Source of the DNA: Pseudomonas sp. stari2
GTDB lineage: Bacteria; Pseudomonadota; Gammaproteobacteria; Pseudomonadales; Pseudomonadaceae
Assembly (NCBI RefSeq): GCF_040760005.1
Contig: NZ_CP099760.1
Coordinates: 1,545,501 to 1,609,500 of the forward strand
Length of the DNA: 64,000 nt
Direction of reading: 5' to 3'
Shown here: positions 17,876 through 27,177 of the stretch, piece after piece
Position numbering within the stretch: the stretch's first letter is position 1
Layout: each line of letters opens with the position of its first letter
Notes under the pieces: generated by a model
Databases searched by the model: none
Told to the model about the DNA's origin: nothing
The model's input: the letters and a program-made list of their open reading frames with translations, nothing else
Position numbers and translations under genes: made by a program

Positions 17876-18937
17876 ATGACTCAGCGAAAAATCATCCACA
17901 TCGACTGTGACTGTTTCTACGCCGCCATCGAGATGCGTGACGATCCGCGTCTGGCCGGCAAACCGCTGGCGGTGGGTGGTTCGGCAGACCGGCGCGGGGT
18001 GATCGCCACCTGCAACTATGAGGCGCGGGCTTACGGTGTGCGGTCGGCGATGTCCTCCGGGCATGCCTTGAAACTGTGCCCGGACCTGACGATCGTCAAG
18101 CCGCGTATGGACGCCTACCGTGAGGCATCGAAGGAAATTCACACGATCTTTCGCGATTACACCGACCTGATCGAGCCGCTGTCGCTGGACGAGGCCTACC
18201 TCGATGTCTCGGACAGCGCGCATTTCGGTGGCAGCGCCACGCGGATCGCCCAGGACATTCGGCGCCGGGTTTCCAATCAATTGCACATCACGGTCTCGGC
18301 CGGGGTGGCACCGAACAAGTTTCTGGCCAAGATCGCCAGTGACTGGAAAAAACCCAACGGCCTGTTTGTCATCACCCCGGACCAGGTCGAAGACTTCGTC
18401 AGCGGCCTGCCGGTGAGCAAGTTGCACGGCGTCGGCAAGGTCACTGCCGACAAGCTGGGCAAGCTCGGTATCAATGACTGCCTGCAACTGCGCGAATGGG
18501 ACAAGTTGGCGCTGGTGCGCGAATTCGGCAGTTTTGGCGAGCGGATGTGGAGCCTCGCCCGTGGGATAGATGACCGTCAGGTGCATAACGACAGTCGTCG
18601 CCAGTCGATCAGCGTGGAAAATACCTACGATGTGGACTTGCCGGATCTGCGCAGTTGCCTGGACAAGCTCCCTGAATTGCTGGAAACCCTAAAAACCCGC
18701 ATGGCGCGGATCGACAGCAGCTACCGGCCGGGCAAGCCGTTCGTCAAAGTGAAATTTCACGATTTCACCCAGACCACACTGGAGCAGGCCGGGGCAGGGC
18801 GAGATCTGGGCAGTTATCAATTGATGCTGACGCAAGCGTTCAATCGGGGTGGCAAACCGGTACGGTTGCTGGGGGTGGGCGTGCGGCTGGAGGATTTGCG
18901 CGGCGGCTTTGAGCAGATGGAGTTGTTTGAGCGGTAG
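17876..18937 (+). CDS. dinB: DNA polymerase IV DinB
   Basis: A 353-residue Y-family translesion polymerase. The metal-binding residues are D10 in HIDCDCFYA and D105-E106 in LSLDEAYLD; helix-hairpin-helix LHGVGKVTADKLGKLG and a little-finger domain follow. The C-terminal QMELF (347-351) is a beta-clamp binding motif. The first ATG gives the standard N-terminus. A LexA box lies upstream, so induction by DNA damage is expected. Confidence 0.97.
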   Translation: MTQRKIIHIDCDCFYAAIEMRDDPRLAGKPLAVGGSADRRGVIATCNYEARAYGVRSAMSSGHALKLCPDLTIVKPRMDAYREASKEIHTIFRDYTDLIEPLSLDEAYLDVSDSAHFGGSATRIAQDIRRRVSNQLHITVSAGVAPNKFLAKIASDWKKPNGLFVITPDQVEDFVSGLPVSKLHGVGKVTADKLGKLGINDCLQLREWDKLALVREFGSFGERMWSLARGIDDRQVHNDSRRQSISVENTYDVDLPDLRSCLDKLPELLETLKTRMARIDSSYRPGKPFVKVKFHDFTQTTLEQAGAGRDLGSYQLMLTQAFNRGGKPVRLLGVGVRLEDLRGGFEQMELFER

Positions 18938-18944
18938 GACGCAT

Positions 18945-18973
18945 AAAAAAGCCCGAAACAGGTTCGGGCTCTT
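18945..18973. terminator. terminator dinB/lipoprotein
   Basis: Hairpin AAAAAAGCCCGAA / TTCGGGCTCTTCT between convergent genes. The T-run is good on the minus strand and poor on the plus strand. Confidence 0.75.
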
Positions 18974-18985
18974 CTATAAGCGTTG

Positions 18986-19939
18986 TCAGTTCGGACCCGG
19001 GTCTGCCACCAGTCGCCCGGCATCCTTGGTCAGCGACTTGAGGAACTCGGCCTGCAACTCGGGATCGTTGCGTGTCAGCTCGATCAGGCTCTGTTCCAGC
19101 TCGCTGGCTTCTTCTTCCAGGCCTAGTTCCGACAGGCGTTTGACCCGGTGAACCCACTGGCTCACTTCGTCGTCTTCCAGATCGTCGTAAATCAGCCCGT
19201 GTGCTTCCAGCAGTTTGCCGCGCAGGTGACTGCTGATCGTCAGGGACGAGTCGGAGTGCACATCATCCTTGGCGTCTTCGACACTGATCTGCAGTTTGCC
19301 CACATGGTTCAGATCGTTTTCAGCGAAAGGACTGTCCAGCAGGTTCAGGCGCAGCACACCGTTACGGTCGGTGGTCATGTCGAAGCTCTGCTTGCCGGCC
19401 TTGACCTGCACCGGACGCTCGCTCCATGGCAGGCTTGAGTACTCCATGCGCTTGTCGCGCTGGACTTCATCGATACCGGCCAGGTTCTGCTGCGCACGAC
19501 CATGGGACTGCACGTTCATGAACGGGTTGAGCCCGGCGAATCCGTAGCTCAACCAGTCCTTGGTCACGCTGTCCGGCAGGGTGCCGAGGGCGAACACGTT
19601 GACCACATTCGCACCGACACCAGCCACCACCGCCACTGCACCCAGCGGAATCTCGTAGATTTCGCGCCAGGGTTGGTAAGGCGTGTAGCGGTCATAACGA
19701 CGGGTGACTTCGAACTCGGTGACTTCGAAGGTCTTCTGTTCGTTGATCTTCACACGTCGCTGCGGTAGCTCAAGCACCTTAGGCTCACCGACATCGATCT
19801 GCAGGCTGTGATCGAGCAGCTTCCGCTCGACCCGCTCTTCGTGCTCGCTGCGCTGTGACATGTGATTGGCACAGCCGCTGACCAGCAGGGCGCCACACAA
19901 GGTGACGCCTCCGAGGCCTAAGGTGTTTCGCTTGAACAT
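18986..19939 (-). CDS. uncharacterised outer-membrane-type lipoprotein
   Basis: A 317-residue protein with a lipoprotein signal (LLVSGC, Cys at about residue 23). A short hydrophobic stretch (LGAVAVVAGVGANVVNVFAL) lies near residue 100-120, and the C-terminal third is acidic and helical. The mature N-terminus lacks Asp after Cys, so sorting to the outer membrane is likely. I recognise it only as a conserved Pseudomonas protein next to proS (PA0957-like position). Its function is unknown. Confidence 0.75.
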   Translation of the reverse strand: MFKRNTLGLGGVTLCGALLVSGCANHMSQRSEHEERVERKLLDHSLQIDVGEPKVLELPQRRVKINEQKTFEVTEFEVTRRYDRYTPYQPWREIYEIPLGAVAVVAGVGANVVNVFALGTLPDSVTKDWLSYGFAGLNPFMNVQSHGRAQQNLAGIDEVQRDKRMEYSSLPWSERPVQVKAGKQSFDMTTDRNGVLRLNLLDSPFAENDLNHVGKLQISVEDAKDDVHSDSSLTISSHLRGKLLEAHGLIYDDLEDDEVSQWVHRVKRLSELGLEEEASELEQSLIELTRNDPELQAEFLKSLTKDAGRLVADPGPN

Positions 19940-19956
19940 GAGGTCTCTATCTGGTT

Positions 19957-21672
19957 TCAGCGGCGGATACGGGCCTGCAGGAAGGACAGCACGTCGGCAA
20001 CCGGCAGCGCTTGCGCCTGGCCTTCGGTACGGCTCTTGTATTCCAGGTTGCCTTCGGCGAGACCGCGGTCGCTGACCACGATCCGGTGTGGAATGCCGAT
20101 CAGCTCCATGTCCGCGAACTTGATGCCCGGGCTGGTTTTCTTGTCGCGATCGTCCAGCAGCACTTCGAAGCCGGCAGCGGTCAGTTCCGCGTACAGCTTG
20201 TCGGTGGCTTCGCGCACCTGCTCGGTTTCATAGCGCAGCGGTACCAGGGCGATCTGGAATGGCGCCAGAGCGTCGCTCCAGATGATGCCGTTCTCGTCGT
20301 TGTTCTGCTCGATGGCCGCCGCCACCACGCGGGACACGCCGATGCCGTAGCAACCCATTTCCAGGGTGACAGGCTTGCCGTTCTCGCCCAGCACTTCGCA
20401 CTTCATCGCCTTGCTGTACTTGTTGCCCAGCTGGAAGATGTGTCCGACTTCGATGCCGCGCGCGATGTCCAGAGTGCCCTTGCCGTCCGGACTCGGGTCG
20501 CCGGCCACGACGTTGCGCAGGTCGGCCACGGTCGGAACCGGCAGGTCACGCTCCCAGTTCACGCCGAAGTAGTGCTTGTCGTCGATGTTGGCACCGATGC
20601 CGAAGTCGCTCATCAGCTCGACCGAACGGTCGATGATGATTGGCAGCGGCAGGTTCAGCGGGCCGAGGGAGCCGGCGCCGGCGCCGATGGCGTCACGCAG
20701 CTCTGCATCGGACGCCATGACCAGCGGGCTGGCAACGCCAGGTTGCTGGGCAGCCTTGATTTCGTTGAGTTCGTGGTCACCACGGATCACCAGGGCGATC
20801 AGCTTGCCTTCTTCTTCGGCGTGCACGATCAGGGTCTTGATGGTCTTTTCAATCGGCAGATTGAATTTCTCCACCAGGGCCGCGATGGTCTTGGTGTCCG
20901 GGGTATCGACCAGGCGCAGCTCTTCGGTCGGCGCAGCGCGGGAGGTTTCGCGCGGAACGGCTTCAGCCTTCTCGATGTTCGCGGCGTAGTCGGAACCGTT
21001 GCTGAAGACGATATCGTCTTCACCGGAATCGGCCAGTACGTGGAACTCGTGGGAGCCGGCGCCACCGATGGAGCCGTTGTCGGCTTCAACCGGACGGAAT
21101 TTCAGGCCAAGGCGTGTGAACACGTTGCAGTACGCTTCGTGCATGCGGTCATAGGTTACCTGCAGCGACGCCTGATCGGCGTGGAACGAGTACGCGTCCT
21201 TCATGATGAATTCACGGCCACGCATCAAACCGAAGCGTGGGCGGATTTCGTCACGGAACTTGGTCTGGATCTGGTACAGGTTGATTGGCAGCTGCTTGTA
21301 GCTGCTCAATTCGTTGCGCATCAGATCAGTGATCACTTCTTCGTGGGTCGGGCCCGCGCAGAAATCGCGACCATGACGGTCTTTGAAGCGCAGCAACTCA
21401 GGGCCGTATTCTTCCCAGCGACCCGACTCCTGCCACAGCTCGGCCGGTTGGGTGCTCGGCATCAACACTTCCAGAGAGCCGGCGGCGTTCATCTCTTCGC
21501 GAACGATGGCTTCTACCTTGCGCATTACTCGCAAGCCCATCGGCAGCCAGGTGTACAGGCCCGAGGCGAGTTTGCGGATCATGCCGGCGCGCAGCATCAG
21601 CTGATGGCTGATCACGACCGCGTCGGAAGGCGTTTCTTTCTGTGTGGCGAGCAAAAATTGACTGGTGCGCAT
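19957..21672 (-). CDS. proS: prolyl-tRNA synthetase ProS
   Basis: A 571-residue class II aminoacyl-tRNA synthetase of the bacterial type. The catalytic core is interrupted by the YbaK-like editing domain (about residues 235-400) that clears mischarged Ala-tRNA(Pro). Class II motifs [13 protein letters not shown] ([12 protein letters not shown]), [17 protein letters not shown] and the C-terminal anticodon-binding domain are visible. It is 17 bases upstream of the lipoprotein gene on the same strand. Confidence 0.97.
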   Translation of the reverse strand: MRTSQFLLATQKETPSDAVVISHQLMLRAGMIRKLASGLYTWLPMGLRVMRKVEAIVREEMNAAGSLEVLMPSTQPAELWQESGRWEEYGPELLRFKDRHGRDFCAGPTHEEVITDLMRNELSSYKQLPINLYQIQTKFRDEIRPRFGLMRGREFIMKDAYSFHADQASLQVTYDRMHEAYCNVFTRLGLKFRPVEADNGSIGGAGSHEFHVLADSGEDDIVFSNGSDYAANIEKAEAVPRETSRAAPTEELRLVDTPDTKTIAALVEKFNLPIEKTIKTLIVHAEEEGKLIALVIRGDHELNEIKAAQQPGVASPLVMASDAELRDAIGAGAGSLGPLNLPLPIIIDRSVELMSDFGIGANIDDKHYFGVNWERDLPVPTVADLRNVVAGDPSPDGKGTLDIARGIEVGHIFQLGNKYSKAMKCEVLGENGKPVTLEMGCYGIGVSRVVAAAIEQNNDENGIIWSDALAPFQIALVPLRYETEQVREATDKLYAELTAAGFEVLLDDRDKKTSPGIKFADMELIGIPHRIVVSDRGLAEGNLEYKSRTEGQAQALPVADVLSFLQARIRR

Positions 21673-21787
21673 GGTTGGCCGTTGTCGGTTGCTATGACTG
21701 GAAATGACGGAGCAGTGTACCGGCGAGAGCTGCCGACGTACAGAAGTGCAGGTCCGGCGGGAACCCTCCCACCGGGTGCGAGATGTC

Positions 21788-23347
21788 TTACGACTCTTCG
21801 GCGACTGACGCTGGCACGGGTTCCGGTGTCGGCGTCGGGCCTTCGCGGCGGCTTTCCTGGAACCAGTGCAAGGCGATCAGCACCAGGGTCGGGACGCCGA
21901 GCAGCGCGGTGATCATGAAGAAGTTGTGATAGCCGAACTTCTCCACCATCACCCCGGAGTAGCCGCCGATGAGGCGAGGCAGCAGCAACATGATCGAGCT
22001 GAGCAGGGCGTACTGGGTGGCGGAGAATTTCAGGTTGGTCAGGCTGGACAAGTAAGCGACGAACGCCGACGTGGCCATGCCCGAACTGAAGTTGTCGAGG
22101 GAGATGGTCACGATCAACATCTTCAGGTTCGGGCCCATGTCGGCCAGCATCACGAATAACAGGTTGGTGCCCGCCGACGCCGCGCCGCCAATGAACAGGA
22201 TCGGCAGGATGCCAAAGCGCACGATCAACAGGCCGCCCATGCCGGCACCGATCAGCGTCATGATCAGGCCGAAGATCTTGCTGACGCTGGCGATCTGGTC
22301 CTTGGTGAAACCCTGATCGATATAGAACACGTTGGCCATGACGCCCATGACCGTATCCGACATCCGATAAGTGGCGATCAAGCCCAGCAACAGCAGGGCC
22401 TGCCAGCGGTAGCGCAGGATGAAGTCGTTGACCGGGGTCAGCACCGGCGCCAGGCCACGGCGCCCCATGGTCGAAAGGCACAGGCCGGTCAGCAGGGTAT
22501 AGAGGATGGCGCGCAGGAAGGCCCGGTCTTCCAGCAGCAGGTCCAGCGGGCTCATGGTGCCGAACAGCACGCTGGCGAAATCGGTGTTGTAGAGCTGGGT
22601 GAACATCGCCGGTACGGAGACCAGCAGGACGATCAGCACGAACACCGACATCAGTTGATGCATGAACGTATAGCGCCCGGCCTGCAGTTGGGTGCGCAGC
22701 GGTACTGGCGGTTCACGCATCAGAAAGGTTGTGAGCAGGGCAGGGATCATCAATGCACCGAACAGCACGTAGGTGCCGGTCCAGGCGGAATGCTGATAGT
22801 TGAACCCGGTGGAGCCGAAACCTTCGGCGAAGAACAAGGCGCCAGCAGTCGCGAGCAGCGCTGCGACCCGATAGCCGGACATATAACTGGCGGCCAGCGC
22901 GGCCTGGCGGTTGTCTTCGGCGATTTCCAGGCGATAGGCGTCGACGGCGATGTCCTGGGTGGCGGAGGCGAAGGCGACGATTACGGCAATAGCGATCAGC
23001 CAGGACAAGTGTTTCTGCGGGTCGCAGAAGCCCATCCCGATCAGGCCGAGGATCACCAGCGATTGAGAAAGCACGAGCCACGAACGGCGTCGACCCAGCT
23101 TGCCCAGCAAAGGCAGGCGCCACTGATCGAGCAGCGGCGACCAGACCCATTTGAAGGCATAGGCCAAGCCGATCAGGCTCGCATAGCCGATCGTCTCCCG
23201 GGCTACACCGGCTTCACGCAGCCAGACCGAAAGTGTCGAGAACACCAGCATGTACGGCAGGCCGGCGGCGAAACCCAGCAACAACAGCACGAGCGTCGAA
23301 GGACTGGCATAGGCGGCGAGCGCGGCGCGCCAGGTTTTACGGGGCAT
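21788..23347 (-). CDS. ampG: AmpG muropeptide permease
   Basis: A 519-residue inner-membrane MFS transporter of the AmpG family, which imports GlcNAc-anhydroMurNAc peptides for cell-wall recycling and thereby feeds AmpR/AmpC induction. The N-terminal signature [20 protein letters not shown] and [11 protein letters not shown] are present, and about 12-14 membrane helices can be drawn. The C-terminus is Pro/Glu-rich. No ampC or ampR lies in the window. Confidence 0.9.
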   Translation of the reverse strand: MPRKTWRAALAAYASPSTLVLLLLGFAAGLPYMLVFSTLSVWLREAGVARETIGYASLIGLAYAFKWVWSPLLDQWRLPLLGKLGRRRSWLVLSQSLVILGLIGMGFCDPQKHLSWLIAIAVIVAFASATQDIAVDAYRLEIAEDNRQAALAASYMSGYRVAALLATAGALFFAEGFGSTGFNYQHSAWTGTYVLFGALMIPALLTTFLMREPPVPLRTQLQAGRYTFMHQLMSVFVLIVLLVSVPAMFTQLYNTDFASVLFGTMSPLDLLLEDRAFLRAILYTLLTGLCLSTMGRRGLAPVLTPVNDFILRYRWQALLLLGLIATYRMSDTVMGVMANVFYIDQGFTKDQIASVSKIFGLIMTLIGAGMGGLLIVRFGILPILFIGGAASAGTNLLFVMLADMGPNLKMLIVTISLDNFSSGMATSAFVAYLSSLTNLKFSATQYALLSSIMLLLPRLIGGYSGVMVEKFGYHNFFMITALLGVPTLVLIALHWFQESRREGPTPTPEPVPASVAEES

Positions 23348-23390
23348 GGGCTGAAGTCTGCCTCAAGATTGCGAAAACAAAGCGCGCACT

Positions 23391-23744
23391 CTAACCGCTG
23401 TGCTCTACCGGACGCCAGCCATGGCGCCGAATATCCACACGATTGTTCAGGATCGTAACGCCCTCCATACGCAATCGTGCCCGCTGCTCATCACCCGAAG
23501 GGCTGCCCACCGGCAGGCTGATCCGACCGCCGGCACCGAGTACCCGGTGCCAGGGCAGCTTTGTGTCGCCGGGTAGTTGGCTCAGGGTACGGCCGACCCA
23601 GCGGGCGGCGCGCCCCAACCCGGCCAGTTCGGCCAACTGACCATAGCTGACCACCTTGCCCTCAGGTACCTGGGCAAGGGTCGAGTAGAGTGCCGTGCGT
23701 CGGATTTGCGGATCGTTTTCGCAGGCTTGTATCGGGTCTGTCAC
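23391..23744 (-). CDS. alkyltransferase-like (ATL) DNA repair protein
   Basis: A 117-residue protein of the MGMT fold (VPEGKVVSYGQLAELAGLGR, RWVGRTL). In place of the catalytic PCHR it has PWHR, so it cannot accept alkyl groups. Such ATL proteins (E. coli YbaZ/Atl) bind O6-alkylguanine and recruit nucleotide excision repair. I prefer the GTG start at 23744, preceded by AGGAA; an upstream ATG at 23774 lacks a ribosome binding site. Confidence 0.85.
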   Translation of the reverse strand: MTDPIQACENDPQIRRTALYSTLAQVPEGKVVSYGQLAELAGLGRAARWVGRTLSQLPGDTKLPWHRVLGAGGRISLPVGSPSGDEQRARLRMEGVTILNNRVDIRRHGWRPVEHSG

Positions 23745-23909
23745 GTGCGCCGTTCCTGAACAGGGTCGATTCATGGATTAAAGGTTAATCCGTGATCGCG
23801 CAATTGAGAAATGAACTCAACAGAAATAGCCGAGTCATTCCTTGTCAGGGGATTATTCCTACGGATAATGCCGACCCTTTTTTTGCAAACTTGAGCTCCC
23901 GATTCGCTT

Positions 23910-24917
23910 ATGTTGTCCAGAACCCTGCTTTGCCTTGCTGTCTTCAGTGCGTCCACGCCTTTGCTCGCCGATACCGTCTGGTTGAAGAACGGTGACAGGC
24001 TGAGCGGCAAAATCACCCTGTTCGATGGCGGCAAGTTGCTGGTCCAGACCCAGTACGCCGGCGCGGTCACCATTGACTGGAAGCAGGTCAAGACTCTGGA
24101 GAGTGATCAGGAACTGCTGGTCAAGCAGGACGCGTACAACGGCGAAAAAGCCAAGTCGCTGACTGCCGCCGAAGACGGCAAGGTCACTCTGGCCAACGGC
24201 GAAGCGCCGAAAACCGTCGAGCTGGCGAGTATCCAGCAGATTCTAAAGCCCAAGCCGGTGGTCGAGGATCTGGTCTGGAAGGGCAATGTCGATCTGGCCC
24301 TGGATTATCAGCGTGCTGAAAAAGACACCAATGACTACGACATCGGCTTCAAGACCTCTGCGCGTCACGGGCGCTGGCGACACACCGCCGAGGGCGAGTA
24401 CAACCGCGAAGTCCAGGATGAGGTGGTCACCACCAACAACTGGCGTGCTGAATACGCACTGGACCGCTTCCTCACCGACAAGTGGTTCTGGCAAGGGCGT
24501 CTGAACTACAAGCGTGATTACGTCGAAGAGCTGTCGCGCCAGCGGGTGGTTGGTACTGGTCCGGGTTACCAGTTCTGGGATGACGAGCTCGGAGCGTTCT
24601 CGCTCGGCTCACTGCTCAACCGCACCGACTACGAGTACAGCGATGGCGGCAAGGACAACTTCTATTCCGTTGCCATGAAGTGGGACTACAACCGCTACCT
24701 GATCGGCAAGAAGGTGCAGTTCTTCACCACCGGCGAACTTGGCAAGCCACTGTCGGACGTCGCCAACTATGCCCTGGATTCGGAAGTGGGCCTGCGCTAC
24801 AAGGTGACGGACTGGGCCTCGCTCAATCTCAAGGCCGAGCGTGACATCATCAGTGGTACCAAGGACGCGGACCTGAACAAGACCCGCTACACCGCAGGTT
24901 TCGGCGTAGCCTGGTAA
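23910..24917 (+). CDS. DUF481 beta-barrel protein (YdiY-like)
   Basis: A 335-residue exported protein. The signal peptide (residues 1-20, ending LLA) precedes a small N-terminal beta domain (WLKNGDRLSGKI, SM-like repeats to about residue 110). A DUF481 barrel of alternating aromatic strands ends in a terminal aromatic (GVAW), as expected for an outer-membrane protein. Relatives include E. coli YdiY; function unknown. It is single and ends in a strong terminator. Confidence 0.85.
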   Translation: MLSRTLLCLAVFSASTPLLADTVWLKNGDRLSGKITLFDGGKLLVQTQYAGAVTIDWKQVKTLESDQELLVKQDAYNGEKAKSLTAAEDGKVTLANGEAPKTVELASIQQILKPKPVVEDLVWKGNVDLALDYQRAEKDTNDYDIGFKTSARHGRWRHTAEGEYNREVQDEVVTTNNWRAEYALDRFLTDKWFWQGRLNYKRDYVEELSRQRVVGTGPGYQFWDDELGAFSLGSLLNRTDYEYSDGGKDNFYSVAMKWDYNRYLIGKKVQFFTTGELGKPLSDVANYALDSEVGLRYKVTDWASLNLKAERDIISGTKDADLNKTRYTAGFGVAW

Positions 24918-24925
24918 CGCCATTT

Positions 24926-24964
24926 AAAAAAATCGCAACCTTCGACAGGTTGCGATTTTTTTTG
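24926..24964 (+). terminator. terminator of DUF481 gene
   Basis: Hairpin AAAAAAATCGCAACC / GGTTGCGATTTTTTTT with a TTCGACA loop immediately after the stop codon. Confidence 0.9.
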
Positions 24965-24984
24965 TCTCGACAAAACAGACACCC

Positions 24985-25018
24985 ACAAAAAAGCCCCGCT
25001 TTAAGGGCGAGGCTTCTT
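24985..25018 (-). terminator. terminator of cold shock gene
   Basis: Imperfect hairpin AAAAAAGCCCCGC / GCGAGGCTTCTT after the minus-strand cold shock gene, with the T-run in that direction. Confidence 0.78.
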
Positions 25019-25035
25019 GGCTAAGAAGCTACAAG

Positions 25036-25245
25036 TTAGATAACTTGTACTTCTTCAGCTTGCATGCCTTTCTGACCGCGGGTAGCGATGAAAGAAACCT
25101 GTTGGCCTTCTTTCAGGCTTTTGAAGCCGTCGGACTGGATAGCTTTGAAGTGAACGAACAGGTCGTCACCGGATTGTGGAGTGATGAAGCCGAAGCCTTT
25201 TTCATCGTTGAACCACTTAACGGTACCGGTTTGGCGATTAGACAT
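25036..25245 (-). CDS. cold shock protein (CspA family)
   Basis: A 69-residue cold shock domain protein that binds single-stranded RNA and DNA as a chaperone. RNP1 (KGFGFITP) and RNP2 (DLFVHF) are present, with KWFNDEKG. Length is normal. AAGGAG lies before the ATG. Whether it is cold-induced (CapB type) or constitutive cannot be told, though the long upstream gap fits a long untranslated leader. Confidence 0.95.
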   Translation of the reverse strand: MSNRQTGTVKWFNDEKGFGFITPQSGDDLFVHFKAIQSDGFKSLKEGQQVSFIATRGQKGMQAEEVQVI

Positions 25246-25598
25246 GGTGTAACTCCTTGAACAAAGATAACTGCGACTCAGGAAGAACCCTGGCCGAGAC
25301 TGAGTGCAAAGAGCAGGAAAAATTCTTGTAGATGGTTGGATCGAAATTCAACATATCGTGTAGAGATTCTCAGTGACACAAGCAGCACAGTGGCGCCACC
25401 TTAACCCTTTTTCCGGAACGTGCCAATGCTTCTTGCGAAGGTTTCTCCGTTTTAAGGATCGGCGGTGTGACGGTTCGTCGCCAGACCGCGTAATTCCTGC
25501 ACGTTCGGCGAGAATTGCAGCCCGGACTTTGAACCCGGCGACGCGCCCGGTAAGATGCCGGACAGATTTTTTCCACCTCGCTATTCAGGACACCCGCC
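25246..25598. other. 353-base interval csp/dcd
   Basis: The space between divergent cold shock and dcd genes. The part next to the cold shock gene is AT-rich and free of reading frames, as expected for a long leader; the dcd side must hold the dcd promoter. No convincing promoter hexamers, operator or small RNA were recognised. Confidence 0.5.
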
Positions 25599-26165
25599 AT
25601 GAGCATCAAATCGGACAAGTGGATTCGCCGCATGGCGCAGGAACACGGCATGATCGAGCCGTTCGTCGAGCGCCAGGTACGTGGCAGCGACGACAGCCGG
25701 GTGATCTCCTACGGTGTTTCGAGCTACGGCTACGATGTGCGTTGCACCAACCATTTCAAGGTGTTCACCAACATCAATTCGGCCATCGTCGATCCGAAGA
25801 ACTTCGACGCCGGCAGCTTCGTCGATGTCCACAGCGACGTCTGCATCATCCCGCCGAACTCCTTCGCCCTGGCCACGACCGTTGAATACTTCCGTATTCC
25901 GCGCAATGTCCTGACCATCTGCCTGGGCAAAAGCACTTACGCCCGTTGCGGCATCATCGTCAACGTCACTCCGCTTGAGCCTGAGTGGGAAGGTCAGGTG
26001 ACCCTGGAGTTCTCCAACACCACCAACCTGCCGGCGAAGATCTACGCCAATGAAGGTGTGGCGCAGATGCTGTTCCTCGAATCCGACGAGGAATGCGAAG
26101 TCTCCTACAAGGACCGTGCCGGCAAGTACCAGGGTCAGCGTGGCGTGACCCTGCCGCGCACCTGA
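25599..26165 (+). CDS. dcd: dCTP deaminase Dcd
   Basis: A 188-residue dCTP deaminase, converting dCTP to dUTP for thymidylate synthesis. Family motifs [23 protein letters not shown], the catalytic Glu in [13 protein letters not shown] and the C-terminal RGVTLPRT lid are present. Length matches the family exactly. Confidence 0.97.
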   Translation: MSIKSDKWIRRMAQEHGMIEPFVERQVRGSDDSRVISYGVSSYGYDVRCTNHFKVFTNINSAIVDPKNFDAGSFVDVHSDVCIIPPNSFALATTVEYFRIPRNVLTICLGKSTYARCGIIVNVTPLEPEWEGQVTLEFSNTTNLPAKIYANEGVAQMLFLESDEECEVSYKDRAGKYQGQRGVTLPRT

Positions 26166-26271
26166 GCCGTCCATCCGGCAGTTACCGGGAATTCTTCGGC
26201 GGGTAGACACTCTATGGGGTGTACTGCCCGTTTCGCGAACAGCGCAGCGGGCCTTCGCCGAGGAGTGCTCC

Positions 26272-26481
26272 ATGAAGATCGATCCGCAAATCACTGCCGA
26301 ACTGGCAAGGCTCGAGCCCAATCAGGTTGGCGTATTGGCCTGGTCCTTGTTGGCACACCCGCCTATCGCCATGGCTGGCGGAATTCCTCACCAGCCCGAT
26401 CCCGATACCCCCAACGAAGAACCGACCGAGCCCGGCGAACCTACATTGCCGGACAAACCGCCACCTGCGCCTGTCGCTTGA
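26272..26481 (+). CDS. small proline-rich hypothetical protein
   Basis: A 69-residue protein. The first half is helical and ends in a hydrophobic AWSLLAHPPIAMAGG; the second half is a Pro/Glu/Asp-rich tail (PDPDTPNEEPTEPGEP). GAGGAG before the ATG supports translation. I know of similar short conserved proteins in Pseudomonas but no function. Confidence 0.6.
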   Translation: MKIDPQITAELARLEPNQVGVLAWSLLAHPPIAMAGGIPHQPDPDTPNEEPTEPGEPTLPDKPPPAPVA

Positions 26482-26489
26482 TTGAATGT

Positions 26490-26536
26490 ATGGCCCGTCG
26501 GCTGAATCCTGAACAGGACTTCAGCCGACGGGCCAT
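26490..26536. terminator. long hairpin overlapping pdeM 3' end
   Basis: A very long inverted repeat: arms of about 16 bases (TGGCCCGTCGGCTGAA and its complement), then TCCTG/CAGGA inside. The right arm encodes the last codons (Trp-Pro-Val-Gly-stop) of pdeM. Convergent with the small gene at 26272, it probably ends transcription there, although T-runs are weak on both sides. Confidence 0.6.
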
Positions 26537-27177
26537 ATTTCGTTATCACCAATGACAAAGATCCGACAGATGTCTTCCTTCTCCACCGGATAACCGCCAG
26601 TGAAGGCACCGAAGGCCGGCAGCAGGCTGACGCGCTCTCCCAACCTGAAACACGCCAGCCGCAGACGCTGACGCCCCTTGCCGTTCAATCGATAAACCGG
26701 ATGCACGTGCCCGGCTAGGACATGGCGTTCAGGGTGCGGATCGGGTTCATGCTGCAAGGCGAAGGGTCCTAGCAGCAAGGGCTCCGGCACCACCCGAATA
26801 TTCAGCGCCTGCGGCGGATCGCCGGCACGTTTATCGTGATTGCCGCGAACCAGCGTGATCGGCAGATCGGCATGACGCGCCCGCCACTGCGCCAATGCCT
26901 GCAAGGTGCCAGTGGCATGGGAGCCGGGCCCATGCAAAAAATCACCGAGGAAGATCAGTTGCCGACAGGGCAGTTTCGCCAGCAATTGCTCGATCACGGC
27001 GATATTGCTCGCCGTGGTGCCCTGCGGCACCGGTTGCCCCAGGCGCCGGTAAGCGGCAGCCTTGCCGAAATGTACGTCAGCAATCAGCAACGCTTGTTGC
27101 GCAGGCCAGTACAGCGCCTTTTCCGGCAGCAACCAGAGGTCTTCGCCTGCCAGGCGCACAGGATAGGGCGCGTTCAT
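26521..27177 (-). CDS. pdeM: ligase-associated phosphodiesterase PdeM (MPE)
   Basis: A 218-residue metallophosphoesterase with motifs IADVHFGK, GDFLHG, RGNHD and GHVHP. It is the manganese-dependent nuclease (MPE/PdeM) of the four-protein ligase-associated DNA repair set. Its start overlaps the lhr stop by one base (TGATG), so the two are translationally coupled. The partner ligase and exonuclease genes are about 7 kb away, beyond the amino acid transporter operon. Confidence 0.92.
   Translation of the reverse strand: MNAPYPVRLAGEDLWLLPEKALYWPAQQALLIADVHFGKAAAYRRLGQPVPQGTTASNIAVIEQLLAKLPCRQLIFLGDFLHGPGSHATGTLQALAQWRARHADLPITLVRGNHDKRAGDPPQALNIRVVPEPLLLGPFALQHEPDPHPERHVLAGHVHPVYRLNGKGRQRLRLACFRLGERVSLLPAFGAFTGGYPVEKEDICRIFVIGDNEIWPVG

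Noticed and set aside
20011..21912. 633-codon open frame opposite proS
   Set aside because: Shadow of proS; composition is that of a reverse frame.
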